A stretch of 64,000 bases of DNA from Pseudomonas sp. PA15(2017) (GTDB lineage Bacteria > Pseudomonadota > Gammaproteobacteria > Pseudomonadales > Pseudomonadaceae). This document shows positions 52,584 through 61,399 of the stretch, piece after piece. Under the pieces are notes generated by a model. That model ran no database searches. It had not been told where the DNA came from and was given only the letters and a program-made list of their open reading frames with translations. Position numbers and translations under genes: made by a program. The stretch is from the NCBI RefSeq assembly GCF_001945395.1, contig NZ_MSXV01000053.1:56682-120681 (forward strand). The letters are read 5' to 3'. Numbering within the stretch: the first letter of the stretch is position 1; the number at the start of each line of letters is the position of its first letter.

Positions 52584-53477
52584 ATGCCCAAGCAAGCCGA
52601 ACTGATTCTCGACGCTCGCAACGCCGTGGGCGAAAGCCCGGTGTGGAGCGAGCGCGACAAGGCCCTGTACTGGGCCGACATCCCCAATAAGCGCCTGTAC
52701 CGCTGGAACCTCAAGGACGCCAGCACGCAAAGCTGGGAAGCCGACGAAATGCTCGCCTGCATCGCCCAGCGTGCCGATGGCAGCTGGGTCGCTGGCATGC
52801 AGAGCGGTATCTTCCAGTTGACTGCCGGCAACGACGGTCGCCTGAGCGGCGAGCGTCTGGTCGAGGTCAGCCATGCTCGCGAGCAGATGCGCTTCAATGA
52901 CGGCCGCTGCGACCGCCAGGGGCGCTTCTGGGCCGGCAGCATGCTGATGGACATGGCCGCGGGCGCCAACGTCGGCGTGCTGTACCGTTACGACGGCGCC
53001 GGCCAGGCCAGCCTGCCGGTGCTGCTCGACGACCTGATCGTGCCCAACGGCCTGGGTTTCAGCCCGGACGGCCGCGTCATGTACCTCTCCGACTCGCACC
53101 CTTCGGTACAGGCCATCTGGGCGTTCGACTACGACATCGACAGCGGCACCCCGCACAACCGCCGCTTGTTCGTCGACATGAACGATTACCCCGGCCGCCC
53201 CGATGGCGCCGCGGTGGACGCTGATGGCTGCTATTGGATCTGCGGCAACGATGCCGGCCTGATTCACCGTTTCACCCCGGCCGGGCGCCTCGACCGCTCG
53301 CTGGAAGTACCGGTGAAGAAGCCGACCATGTGCGCCTTTGGCGGCCCCAACCTCGACACCCTGTTCGTTACCTCGATTCGCCCGGGCGGCAACCTGGACG
53401 ATCAACCACTGGCCGGGGGCGTTTTTGCCCTGCAACCGGGCGTCAGTGGCCTGGCAGAAACCCCGTTCGGGTACTGA
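52584..53477 (+). CDS. SMP-30 family lactonase (aldaro-lactone)
   Basis: A 297-residue six-bladed beta-propeller of the SMP-30/gluconolactonase type. Divalent metal ligands are present: Glu17 (VGESPVW), Asn155 (VPNGLGFSPDG) and Asp207 (RPDGAAVD); Asn105 (RFNDGRCD) is the substrate-side residue. Next to udh it should open the galactaro- or glucaro-lactone that Udh makes, giving the aldarate. 39 bases after udh. Confidence 0.88.
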   Translation: MPKQAELILDARNAVGESPVWSERDKALYWADIPNKRLYRWNLKDASTQSWEADEMLACIAQRADGSWVAGMQSGIFQLTAGNDGRLSGERLVEVSHAREQMRFNDGRCDRQGRFWAGSMLMDMAAGANVGVLYRYDGAGQASLPVLLDDLIVPNGLGFSPDGRVMYLSDSHPSVQAIWAFDYDIDSGTPHNRRLFVDMNDYPGRPDGAAVDADGCYWICGNDAGLIHRFTPAGRLDRSLEVPVKKPTMCAFGGPNLDTLFVTSIRPGGNLDDQPLAGGVFALQPGVSGLAETPFGY

Positions 53478-53559
53478 TAACAACCCTGGCCCCGGCGATT
53501 CGCGGGGCGCCAGCCGCTACACAACGCTGCAAACCAACAACAACAAAACGGAGCTTCAC

Positions 53560-54534
53560 ATGAACTTCAAGCGCAAGTTGCTCATCGCCGCACTCCCGCT
53601 GGCATTCGGTCTCTCCAGCCTCGCTCAGGCGGACATCACCCTGAAGATCGCGGAAATCCACCCGGCCGGTTACCCGACCGTGGTGGCCATGGAAAACCTC
53701 GGCAAGAAACTCGATACCGCTACCAATGGCGAGATCAAGTCGCGCATGTTCGCCGGTGGCGTACTGGGCTCCGAGAAGGAAGTGATCGAACAGACCCAGA
53801 TCGGCGCCGTACAGCTGACCCGCGTCAGCCTCGGCTCGGTCGGCTCGGTGGTGCCGGCCACCAACGTCTTCAACATGCCGTTCGTGTTCCGCGACGTGGA
53901 CCACATGCGCAAGGTGGTGGACGGTGAAATCGGCCAGGAAATCCTCGACGCCATCACCAACTCCAACTTCAACATGGTCGGTCTGGCGTGGATGGAAGCC
54001 GGCAGCCGCAGCCTCTACACCAAGAAGCCGGTGCGCAAGATCGAAGACCTCAAAGGCATGAAGATCCGCGTGATCGGCAACCCGCTGTTCATCGACACCC
54101 TCAACGCCATGGGCGGCAACGGCATCGCCATGGACACCGGTGAAATCTTCAGCGCCCTGCAGAGCGGCGTGATCGACGGCGCCGAGAACAACTCGCCGAC
54201 CCTGCTCGAGCACAACCACTTCCGCGAAGCCAAGTACTACACCCAGACGCACCACCTGATCCTGCCCGAGCCGCTGCTGATGTCCAAGACCACCTGGGAG
54301 AAGCTGACCCCGGAACAGCAGACCCTGGTCAAGAAACTGGCCAAGGAAGCGCAGCTGGAAGAGCGTGATCTGTGGGTCGCCAAGGAAAACGCGTCCAACG
54401 AGAAGCTCAAGGCCGAAGGCGTCGAGTTCATCGAAATCGACACCAAGCCTTTCTACGACGCGACCGCTCCGGTACGTGAGAAGTACGGCGCGCAGTACGC
54501 CGACCTGATCAAGCGCATCGAAGCCGTCAAGTAA
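53560..54534 (+). CDS. dctP: TRAP transporter substrate-binding protein DctP
   Basis: A 324-residue periplasmic binding protein. The signal peptide MNFKRKLLIAALPLAFGLSS...AQA is cut before DITLKIAEIH. The carboxylate-binding Arg lies in MKIRVIGNPLFIDTLNAMGG. AENNSPTLLEHNHFREAKY is typical of uronate-binding TRAP proteins. The neighbours suggest galacturonate or glucuronate as ligand. GGAG precedes the ATG at 53560. Confidence 0.92.
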   Translation: MNFKRKLLIAALPLAFGLSSLAQADITLKIAEIHPAGYPTVVAMENLGKKLDTATNGEIKSRMFAGGVLGSEKEVIEQTQIGAVQLTRVSLGSVGSVVPATNVFNMPFVFRDVDHMRKVVDGEIGQEILDAITNSNFNMVGLAWMEAGSRSLYTKKPVRKIEDLKGMKIRVIGNPLFIDTLNAMGGNGIAMDTGEIFSALQSGVIDGAENNSPTLLEHNHFREAKYYTQTHHLILPEPLLMSKTTWEKLTPEQQTLVKKLAKEAQLEERDLWVAKENASNEKLKAEGVEFIEIDTKPFYDATAPVREKYGAQYADLIKRIEAVK

Positions 54535-54596
54535 CCCCCTCGCGCAAGCGTAAGGAGCCGGCGCTCTGCCGGCTCCACACCTTCCGGTGAAGTCTC

Positions 54597-55124
54597 ATGA
54601 AAAATCTGGTTCTGGGCGTCAATGACGCCATTTATCGTGCCTGCATCATCGTCACAGGTCTCGCGATCGTGATCATGGCCACGATCATCCCCTGGGGCGT
54701 CTTCAGCCGGTACGTGCTGGGGCAAGGATTGGGCTGGCCCGAGCCCATCTCCGTCATGTTGATGGTGGTGTTCACCTTTATCGGTGCCGCTGCCAGCTAC
54801 CGTGCCGGGGCTCACATGGCCGTGACTTCGCTGACCGACCGCATGCCGCAGGGCGCGCAGCCCGTCATCACCCTGTTCGTACGCCTGATGATGGGCGCCG
54901 TCGCTCTGTTCATGCTGATCTGGGGCTACAAACTGTGCATGGCGACCTGGAACCAGTTCCTGAGCACCCTGCCTTCGGTTCGCGTCGGCATCAGCTACAT
55001 GCCGATTCCGGTCGGTGGTTTCATCACCCTGCTGTTCGTGATCGAACAGATCCTCTACGGCGACCAGTACAAACGCCGCGCCGTCAACTTCGAAGCCGCT
55101 GAAGAAGCCAAGGAGGCCGTGTAA
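54597..55124 (+). CDS. dctQ: TRAP transporter small permease DctQ
   Basis: A 175-residue four-helix protein of the DctQ family, with the usual PWGVFSRYVLGQGLGWPEP between helices one and two. The stop overlaps the dctM start by one base (TAATG). Confidence 0.9.
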   Translation: MKNLVLGVNDAIYRACIIVTGLAIVIMATIIPWGVFSRYVLGQGLGWPEPISVMLMVVFTFIGAAASYRAGAHMAVTSLTDRMPQGAQPVITLFVRLMMGAVALFMLIWGYKLCMATWNQFLSTLPSVRVGISYMPIPVGGFITLLFVIEQILYGDQYKRRAVNFEAAEEAKEAV

Positions 55125-56404
55125 TGGATGCCCTCATTCTGGTGGGCAGCTTCATTGCCCTGATCATGCTGCGCGTCCCCGTGGCCTATTCGCTTGGCAT
55201 CGCGGCGCTGATCGGCGCCTGGTGGATCGAGATCCCCCTGCATGCCGTGATGATCCAGGTCGCCGGTGGCGTCAACAAGTTCTCCCTGCTGGCCATTCCG
55301 TTCTTCGTGCTGGCTGGCGCGATCATGGCCGAAGGCGGCATGGCGCGCCGCCTGGTGGCGTTCGCCGGCGTGCTGGTGGGCTTCGTGCGCGGCGGCCTGT
55401 CGCTGGTGAACATCACCGCCTCCACCTTCTTCGGCGCGATCTCCGGTTCGTCCCTGGCCGACACCGCCTCGGTGGGTTCGGTGCTGATCCCGGAGATGGA
55501 AAAGAAGGGCTACCCCCGTGAATTCGCCACCGCCGTGACCGTTTCCGGTTCGGTGCAGGCGCTGCTCACTCCGCCCAGCCACAACTCGGTGATCTACTCC
55601 CTGGCTGCCGGCGGCACGGTGTCCATCGCCGCGCTGTTCATGGCCGGTATCGGCCCGGGGCTGCTGATGAGCGCCACCATGGCCACGCTGTGCCTGTGGT
55701 TCGCCAAGAAGCGCAACTACCCGAAAGGCGACGTTATCCCGCTGCGCCAGGCCATCAAGATCTGCGTCGAAGCCCTGTGGGGCCTGATGACCATGGTCAT
55801 CATCCTCGGCGGCATTCTCTCCGGCGTGTTCACCGCCACCGAGTCGGCTGCCGTGGCGGTGATCTGGGCCTTCTTCGTGACCATGTTCATCTACCGCGAC
55901 TACAAGTGGCGTGAACTGCCGAAGATGATGCACCGCACCGTGCGCACGCTGTCGATCGTGATGATCCTCATCGCCTTCGCCGCCGCGTTCGGCTACATCA
56001 TGACCCTGATGCAGATTCCGTCGAAGATCACCACCGCGTTCCTGACCCTGTCGGATAACCGCTACGTGATTCTGATGTGCGTGAACATCATGCTGCTGGC
56101 CCTGGGCACCATCATGGACATGGCGCCGCTGATCCTGATCCTCACCCCGATCCTGCTGCCGGTAGTGACCTCCTTCGGAGTCGACCCGGTGCACTTCGGC
56201 ATGATCATGCTGGTCAACCTGGGCATCGGCCTGATCACCCCGCCGGTGGGCGCGGTGCTGTTCGTCGGCGCCGCCATCGGCAAGGTGACCATCGAAGCCA
56301 CCGTCAAGGCGCTGCTGCCGTTCTACCTGGCCCTGTTCATGGTACTGATGGCCGTGACCTACATCCCGGCAATCTCGCTGTGGCTGCCTAGCGTCGTACT
56401 CTGA
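55124..56404 (+). CDS. dctM: TRAP transporter large permease DctM
   Basis: A 426-residue permease with about twelve helices. Family motifs are AIPFFVLAGAIMAEGGMARR, FFGAISGSSLADTASVGS and GIGLITPPVGAVLFVG. With DctP and DctQ it forms a sodium-driven uptake system. A strong terminator follows. Confidence 0.95.
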   Translation: MDALILVGSFIALIMLRVPVAYSLGIAALIGAWWIEIPLHAVMIQVAGGVNKFSLLAIPFFVLAGAIMAEGGMARRLVAFAGVLVGFVRGGLSLVNITASTFFGAISGSSLADTASVGSVLIPEMEKKGYPREFATAVTVSGSVQALLTPPSHNSVIYSLAAGGTVSIAALFMAGIGPGLLMSATMATLCLWFAKKRNYPKGDVIPLRQAIKICVEALWGLMTMVIILGGILSGVFTATESAAVAVIWAFFVTMFIYRDYKWRELPKMMHRTVRTLSIVMILIAFAAAFGYIMTLMQIPSKITTAFLTLSDNRYVILMCVNIMLLALGTIMDMAPLILILTPILLPVVTSFGVDPVHFGMIMLVNLGIGLITPPVGAVLFVGAAIGKVTIEATVKALLPFYLALFMVLMAVTYIPAISLWLPSVVL

Positions 56405-56418
56405 TACCGCTCCACCCG

Positions 56419-56456
56419 CGGCGGGTCGCGTTCATGACGCGACCCGCCGTTTTTTT
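56419..56456 (+). terminator. Terminator of udh-lactonase-dctPQM
   Basis: CGGCGGGTCGCG and CGCGACCCGCCG arms (56419-56430, 56438-56449) with seven T. Confidence 0.92.
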
Positions 56457-56521
56457 AGCGCAACCAGAACGGTGCTCAACCGTCAGGCGCTCGAGGCTCA
56501 ACTCGATATGGAAATTACCTT

Positions 56522-57439
56522 ATGACGTCCCCTGCCCCCGCCCTGTTTCCCCGCCACATCGCCGTCATGCTCCTGGCGTTGCTGGCCTGCTCCTTTGCCG
56601 GCAACCACATTGCCGCGCGTATCGCCTTCGACAACGAGACCGGCCTGCTGCTGGCCATCCTCTGCCGCTCCGGCGTGACCATGCTGGTGCTGCTCGGCAT
56701 CGTGCTGTGGCAACGCCAGGCCCTGCAGATGCCGCCTGGTGCCTGGCGCTGGCAACTGTTGCTGGGTTTGCTGATCGCCACCCAGAGCATCTGCCTGTAC
56801 TCGGCCGTGGCGCGCATTCCCGTGGCGCTGGCGCTGCTGATCGGTAACACCTTCCCGATCCTCCTCGCCTTGCTCACCTGGGCACTGGGCGGCTCGGCAC
56901 CGACGCGCCGCACGGTAATGCTGATGGGCCTGATTCTGCTGGGCCTGGTCTTCGCCCTGGACTTGCCAGCGCGCCTGGGCGCCAGCGAGCAGGTCGGCCC
57001 CGAGTGGATCGTCGGCGTGAGCGCGTCGTTCCTCGCTGCCTGCGTGTTCGCCTGCGCACTGTGGATCACCGACCACAAGCTCTCCAGCCTGCGCGGCTCG
57101 GTGCGCAGCATGCTGACCCTGATGATCGTGTTCAGCAGCATGGCCCTGGCCGGCAGCGCCGATCTGATTCCCGGCGGCATGAACCTGCCGGCCAACGCCA
57201 CCGGCTGGACCGCCCTGGGGGCGCTGGTGCTGCTTTACGGCATCGCCTTCTGCATGCTGTTCGTCAGCGTGCCGCGCCTGAACATGGCCAAGAATGCCCC
57301 GGTGATGAACATGGAGCCCATTGCCACGCTGCTGTTCGGCTGGCTGTTGCTGGATCAGGTATTGAGCGGCATGCAGATGATCGGCGGCGCGATCGTGCTG
57401 GCGGGAATCGTGTTGCTGACCTATCGCAAGGACGCCTGA
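56522..57439 (+). CDS. DMT-superfamily (EamA) transporter
   Basis: A 305-residue protein with ten helices as two EamA halves. The first half starts HIAVMLLALLACSFAGNHIAARIAFD and has the typical PVALALLIGNTFPILLALLTW. The second ends with NMEPIATLLFGWLLLDQVL. Direction and substrate are unknown; the location hints at a sugar acid or a related product. The ribosome site is weak. Confidence 0.86.
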   Translation: MTSPAPALFPRHIAVMLLALLACSFAGNHIAARIAFDNETGLLLAILCRSGVTMLVLLGIVLWQRQALQMPPGAWRWQLLLGLLIATQSICLYSAVARIPVALALLIGNTFPILLALLTWALGGSAPTRRTVMLMGLILLGLVFALDLPARLGASEQVGPEWIVGVSASFLAACVFACALWITDHKLSSLRGSVRSMLTLMIVFSSMALAGSADLIPGGMNLPANATGWTALGALVLLYGIAFCMLFVSVPRLNMAKNAPVMNMEPIATLLFGWLLLDQVLSGMQMIGGAIVLAGIVLLTYRKDA

Positions 57440-57481
57440 GCACCGATAGGCGTTCAGCCATGCGTCGGCCTCGCGGCAACG

Positions 57482-57532
57482 AAAAAGGGCTTGGGTGCCG
57501 ATCTACGCAGGTAGATTCGGCACCCAAGCCCT
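57482..57532 (-). terminator. Long hairpin terminator of the gntR gene
   Basis: Nearly perfect 21-22-base arms (57486-57506 and 57511-57532) around GCAG. On the minus strand TTTTT follows. It also faces the end of the DMT gene, so it may serve both. Confidence 0.88.
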
Positions 57533-57549
57533 CTGCGGCCCTACAGCTT

Positions 57550-58305
57550 TCAGGCCTGCTTGGCCGCTACCTCGGCGGACTCGTGGGCCTGACGCAGGCG
57601 CTCCCGGCTGTTGGTCAGGTGCAGGCGCATGGCGGCACGCGCGGCATCGGAATCCTGGCGGGCGATGGCCTCGAAGATCTGCTCGTGCTCGCGCTCCAGG
57701 CGCGCCATGTAATGGGCGTGGTCGTCATGGGCGATGCGTGCCGAGTTGAGCCGGGTACGCGGAATGATGCTAGTGCCCAGATGGCTCATGATATCGGTGA
57801 AGTAGCGGTTGCCCGTGGCATGGGCGATCTGCAGGTGAAACTGGAAATCCGACGACACCGCATCGCTTTCGTGGGCAGCGCCCTCGTTGAGCGCATCCAG
57901 CGCCTGGCGCATGGAAGCCAGTTGCTCGGGCGTGCGACGCTGGGCGGCCAGGCCGGCGGATTCCACTTCCAGGCTGATCCGCAGCTCGAGCACGGCCAGC
58001 ACTTCACGTAGGGTGACGATGGTCGCCGGGTCGATGCGAAAACCGCCGGGATTGGGCGTATCCAGCACGAAGGTACCGATGCCATGGCGGGTTTCCACCA
58101 GGCCGGACGCCTGCAGACGCGACAGCGCCTCACGCACCACGGTGCGGCTGACACCCTGCTCTTCCATGATCGCCGACTCGGTCGGCAATTTGTCACCACG
58201 CTTGATCACCCCGTCGCGAATGCGCTGGGACAACTCCGCGACCAATTCCTGTGCCAGGCTGCGATGCTTGCGCCGCGCACGTGGCTGCGTGTTCTGAGTT
58301 TCCAT
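57550..58305 (-). CDS. GntR-family regulator, FadR type (uronate/hexarate)
   Basis: A 251-residue regulator. The winged helix GVIKRGDKLPTESAIMEEQG...SRTVVREALSRLQASG is at residues about 25-75. The C-terminal FCD domain has the ligand pattern DFQFHLQIAHATGNRYF and LEREHEQIFEAI. The location and the repeated operator GTAYGAYRAC in the island make it the best candidate regulator of kdgD, tct, udh and the porin. Two operator-like sites lie in its own promoter. I use the ATG at 58305. Confidence 0.9.
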   Translation of the reverse strand: METQNTQPRARRKHRSLAQELVAELSQRIRDGVIKRGDKLPTESAIMEEQGVSRTVVREALSRLQASGLVETRHGIGTFVLDTPNPGGFRIDPATIVTLREVLAVLELRISLEVESAGLAAQRRTPEQLASMRQALDALNEGAAHESDAVSSDFQFHLQIAHATGNRYFTDIMSHLGTSIIPRTRLNSARIAHDDHAHYMARLEREHEQIFEAIARQDSDAARAAMRLHLTNSRERLRQAHESAEVAAKQA

Positions 58306-58312
58306 AAAGATC

Positions 58313-58365
58313 GTTATCGTCTGGATGGCCAAGGCGCATCATATCTCAGAGAGTTGTATGATGAC
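58313..58365. promoter_or_regulatory. Operators between gntR and the mutarotase gene
   Basis: GTATGATGAC at 58356-58365 (ten of ten to the shared word) and the weaker AGACGATAAC on the minus strand at 58313-58322 (eight of ten). They could allow autoregulation and control of the divergent gene. Confidence 0.55.
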
Positions 58366-58419
58366 ACGTTCTTCGTTTATCTCCGCCTAACGGCTCGATA
58401 ACTGCACAGGTACTGCTCT

Positions 58420-59289
58420 ATGTCGTACGACACTCTACACCTGCACGACGGTATTACCCAGCTCACACTGTTACCGGGAGTTGGCGGGGCTATCGCCAAC
58501 TGGACGGTGGTCGCCACCGGCCAGCCACTGTTGCGCCCTGCCGACGAGCAGGCGCTCGAGGCCGGTACACCGCGCCAGCTTGGCTGCTACCCCCTGGCAC
58601 CGTGGTCGAACCGCATCACCGAGGGCGGTTTCGATAACCCAGAGGGCTGGCTGGCCCTGGCTGCCAACACCGACAATTCGCCGCTGCCGATTCACGGCAG
58701 CGCCTGGCAGCAACCCTGGCAGGTGATTGAGCACGACGAGCGCTCGGCGCTGCTGCGCCTCGAAAGCCAGACGCCGTTCGCCTACACTGCCGAGCAACGC
58801 TTCGAGCTGGACGGTGGTCGCCTGACGATTCACCTGCAGGTCACCCATCGCGGCAAATCCCCCATCTGGCATGGCCTGGGCCTGCATCCGTATTTTCCGC
58901 GCACGCCCCATACGCGCCTGCAGGCCGGCGCCGGGCAGGTCTGGCAGTGCGACGCCAACAGCCTGCCCACGGGCTTGGGCGCGCTGCCCGAACACTGGGA
59001 TTTCGCCGAGGAGCGGCAATTGCCGGCAGTCCATACCGATAATGCCTTCATCGACTGGAATGGCCGGGCGCGAATCGTCGAGCCAGACGCAGGGTATAGC
59101 CTGGAGATCGGCAGCGACCAGGCCATCTACCTGCTGTTCTGCCCCGAAGGCAAACCCTTCTTCTGCTTCGAACCGGTCAGCCATCCGGTCAACGCCCACC
59201 ACCTGCCCGGCAAACCCGGCCTGGTGCTGCTGAGCGAAAACCAGCGCCATGGCCTGACCTTCACCCTGCATTACCGGCCCCTGAACTGA
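58420..59289 (+). CDS. Aldose 1-epimerase-like mutarotase
   Basis: A 289-residue protein of the galactose-mutarotase fold. The acid/base pair is in place: His in WHGLGLHPYF and Glu in FFCFEPVSHPVNA. With a uronate dehydrogenase next door it may interconvert uronate anomers, or act on the sugar parts of pectin; this is inference. The gene is divergent from gntR. Confidence 0.88.
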   Translation: MSYDTLHLHDGITQLTLLPGVGGAIANWTVVATGQPLLRPADEQALEAGTPRQLGCYPLAPWSNRITEGGFDNPEGWLALAANTDNSPLPIHGSAWQQPWQVIEHDERSALLRLESQTPFAYTAEQRFELDGGRLTIHLQVTHRGKSPIWHGLGLHPYFPRTPHTRLQAGAGQVWQCDANSLPTGLGALPEHWDFAEERQLPAVHTDNAFIDWNGRARIVEPDAGYSLEIGSDQAIYLLFCPEGKPFFCFEPVSHPVNAHHLPGKPGLVLLSENQRHGLTFTLHYRPLN

Positions 59290-59494
59290 GCCGACTGGAT
59301 CACGCTGCGGGCCTGCCGGGCTGGACTTTCCGCGCGGGTTGATGATAATCACCCGCTTGCCCCATGTTCGGCCGCACCTGCGAATGACCGGAACTATCGA
59401 AGGGGTATAGGCTTCATAAAGATGTGGCGACCGTATCAGTAAGACAGCCCGGTCTTACGTGTCGCCCTCTCCATCAGAAACCATAGGTACTATC

Positions 59495-59713
59495 GTGACG
59501 AAAGACGAACTGCGCGCCGAACTCGAGCGCCAGGCGCAGCGTTACAAGGATGTATACGGCGGTGAAGTGATCACCTATGCCGCTCAGCCGGATCCGGAGC
59601 GCAAGCCGTGGCGTAAGAAGGCCAGCCTGCTCGACCAGGCCTTCGACAAAGAAATCGAAAAGATCGAAAAAGGTCTCTCCAGCAAGGCCGAGGCCAGAGC
59701 CGAAAGCGCCTGA
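59495..59713 (+). CDS. Small conserved charged protein, 72 aa
   Basis: A 72-residue protein with GTG start at 59495 (TKDELRAELERQAQRYKDV). AGGT lies eight bases upstream. It is highly charged and helical, with the motif AAQPDPERKPWRKKAS in the middle. The pattern resembles a conserved Pseudomonas hypothetical protein. Function unknown. A longer start at the GTG at 59459 is possible. Confidence 0.65.
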   Translation: MTKDELRAELERQAQRYKDVYGGEVITYAAQPDPERKPWRKKASLLDQAFDKEIEKIEKGLSSKAEARAESA

Positions 59714-59758
59714 TGGCGTAACGGCTTCCGGGCTGCGCCAGGCAGCCCACGACCAGGC

Positions 59759-61243
59759 TCAACGCCGCCTGGAACCTGACTTGCCGCCCAATAGCGATCC
59801 CAGTACGCCCCGCACCAGTTGCCGACCAAGCTGATTGGCGACCTGGCGCATGGCGCTCTTTACCGCCTGACTGGCCAGGCCACCGAGAAACTCGCCTGCC
59901 ACACTGGCTGTCGACGGCGCCTGCTTGCCGGCCTGCACCTGCTCGCTCGCCTGGGTCGCGCGGGCGGTGAGAATCTCGTAGGCCGACTCGCGATCGAAGG
60001 GTTTGTCGTACCGCCCGGCCAGCGGTGACTGGCGGATCAACGCGCTGCGCTCGTTTTCAGCCAGCGGCCCAATGCGTGACTGCGGCGGCGCGATAGCGAC
60101 GCGCTGGACCATGGCCGGCGTCCCCTTGTCCTCCAACGTGCCGACCAGTGCCTCGCCGATACCCAGCTCGGTGAGCACGCTCAGGCAATCGAACGCTGGG
60201 TTGGGCCGAAAGCCGTCGGCCACGGCGCGCAGCGCCTTCTGCTCACGGGTGGTGAATGCCCGCAGGCCATGCTGGATGCGCAAGCCGAGCTGAGCCAGCA
60301 CATCGTCGGGCAGATCGCCCGGCGACTGGGTGACGAAGTACACGCCCACGCCCTTGGAACGAATCAGTCGTACCACTTGCTCCAGGCGCGCCTGCAGCGC
60401 CTTGGGGGTGTCGGCGAACAGCAGATGGGCTTCATCGAAGAACAGCGCCAGCACCGGCTTGTCGGCATCACCACGTTCGGGCAACTGCTCGAACAACTCG
60501 GCCAGCAGCCAGAGCAGGAAGGTCGCGTAGACTTTCGGCGCCTCATGAACCAGGCGGCTGGCGTCGAGCAGGTGAATGCGCCCACGGCCATCGCGATCCG
60601 GCTGCAGAATGTCTTCGAGCTGCAACGCCGGCTCGCCGAACAGCGCCTCGCCGCCCTGCTGCTCGAGGCTGGCCAGGCGGCGCAGCAACGCCTGCGCCGA
60701 GCCGCTGGTGAACAGCGCGCTGTCGGCGCCCAGTACCTCGGGCTGCTCCTTGAGATGATTCAGCAGCGCCTTGAGATCCTTCAGGTCGAGCAGCAGCAGG
60801 CCTTCACGGTCGGCGACCTTGAACGCCGCGTAGAGTGCCGCCTGCTGGCTGTCGGTGAGTTCCAGCAGCGCGCCAAGCAGCAGCGGCCCCATTTCACTCA
60901 ACGTGGTGCGCAGCGGATGGCCGCTCTGCCCGTGTACATCCCAGAGGCTGACCGGGTAGGCCATCGGGCTGTGCGCCAGCCACGGCATGCTGGCAATGCG
61001 TTCGGCCACCCTGCCCTGGGGCGCACCGGCGGCGCCCAGGCCGCACAAGTCGCCCTTTACGTCTGCCGCGAACACGGCAACTCCGGCATCGCTGAAATTC
61101 TCGATCAGGCGCTGCAGGGTGACCGTTTTGCCGGTACCCGAGGCGCCGGCGATCAAGCCGTGCCGGTTGGCCAGGCGCAGTGACTGGCCGACGGCTTCGC
61201 CATCACCGCCAGCGCCTAGAACGAATTGCTGATTCAACGCCAT
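59759..61243 (-). CDS. HerA/YjgR-like ATPase (DUF853)
   Basis: A 494-residue P-loop protein of the HerA-FtsK superfamily, like YjgR of E. coli (500 aa). Walker A is GASGTGKT (33-40), Walker B is LALFFDEAHLLF near residue 265, and the sensor block VYFVTQSPGDLPDDVLAQLG follows. The C-terminal tail is Gly/Ser/Arg-rich. A role in DNA or membrane-linked processes is not defined. Confidence 0.9.
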   Translation of the reverse strand: MALNQQFVLGAGGDGEAVGQSLRLANRHGLIAGASGTGKTVTLQRLIENFSDAGVAVFAADVKGDLCGLGAAGAPQGRVAERIASMPWLAHSPMAYPVSLWDVHGQSGHPLRTTLSEMGPLLLGALLELTDSQQAALYAAFKVADREGLLLLDLKDLKALLNHLKEQPEVLGADSALFTSGSAQALLRRLASLEQQGGEALFGEPALQLEDILQPDRDGRGRIHLLDASRLVHEAPKVYATFLLWLLAELFEQLPERGDADKPVLALFFDEAHLLFADTPKALQARLEQVVRLIRSKGVGVYFVTQSPGDLPDDVLAQLGLRIQHGLRAFTTREQKALRAVADGFRPNPAFDCLSVLTELGIGEALVGTLEDKGTPAMVQRVAIAPPQSRIGPLAENERSALIRQSPLAGRYDKPFDRESAYEILTARATQASEQVQAGKQAPSTASVAGEFLGGLASQAVKSAMRQVANQLGRQLVRGVLGSLLGGKSGSRRR

Positions 61244-61399
61244 ACCACCATCCTCTGGATTAAAGCCTTACGGTCCTGCGGCCGACATAACCGCCGGGCT
61301 AAAACCGATTCAGCCTGCGCTCGATCGCCCGCCCTGCCCACTCGCCACCTGGCGACGCCCCACAAGACTGGTTCCAGTGATTACCGGACGCAAGATGCC

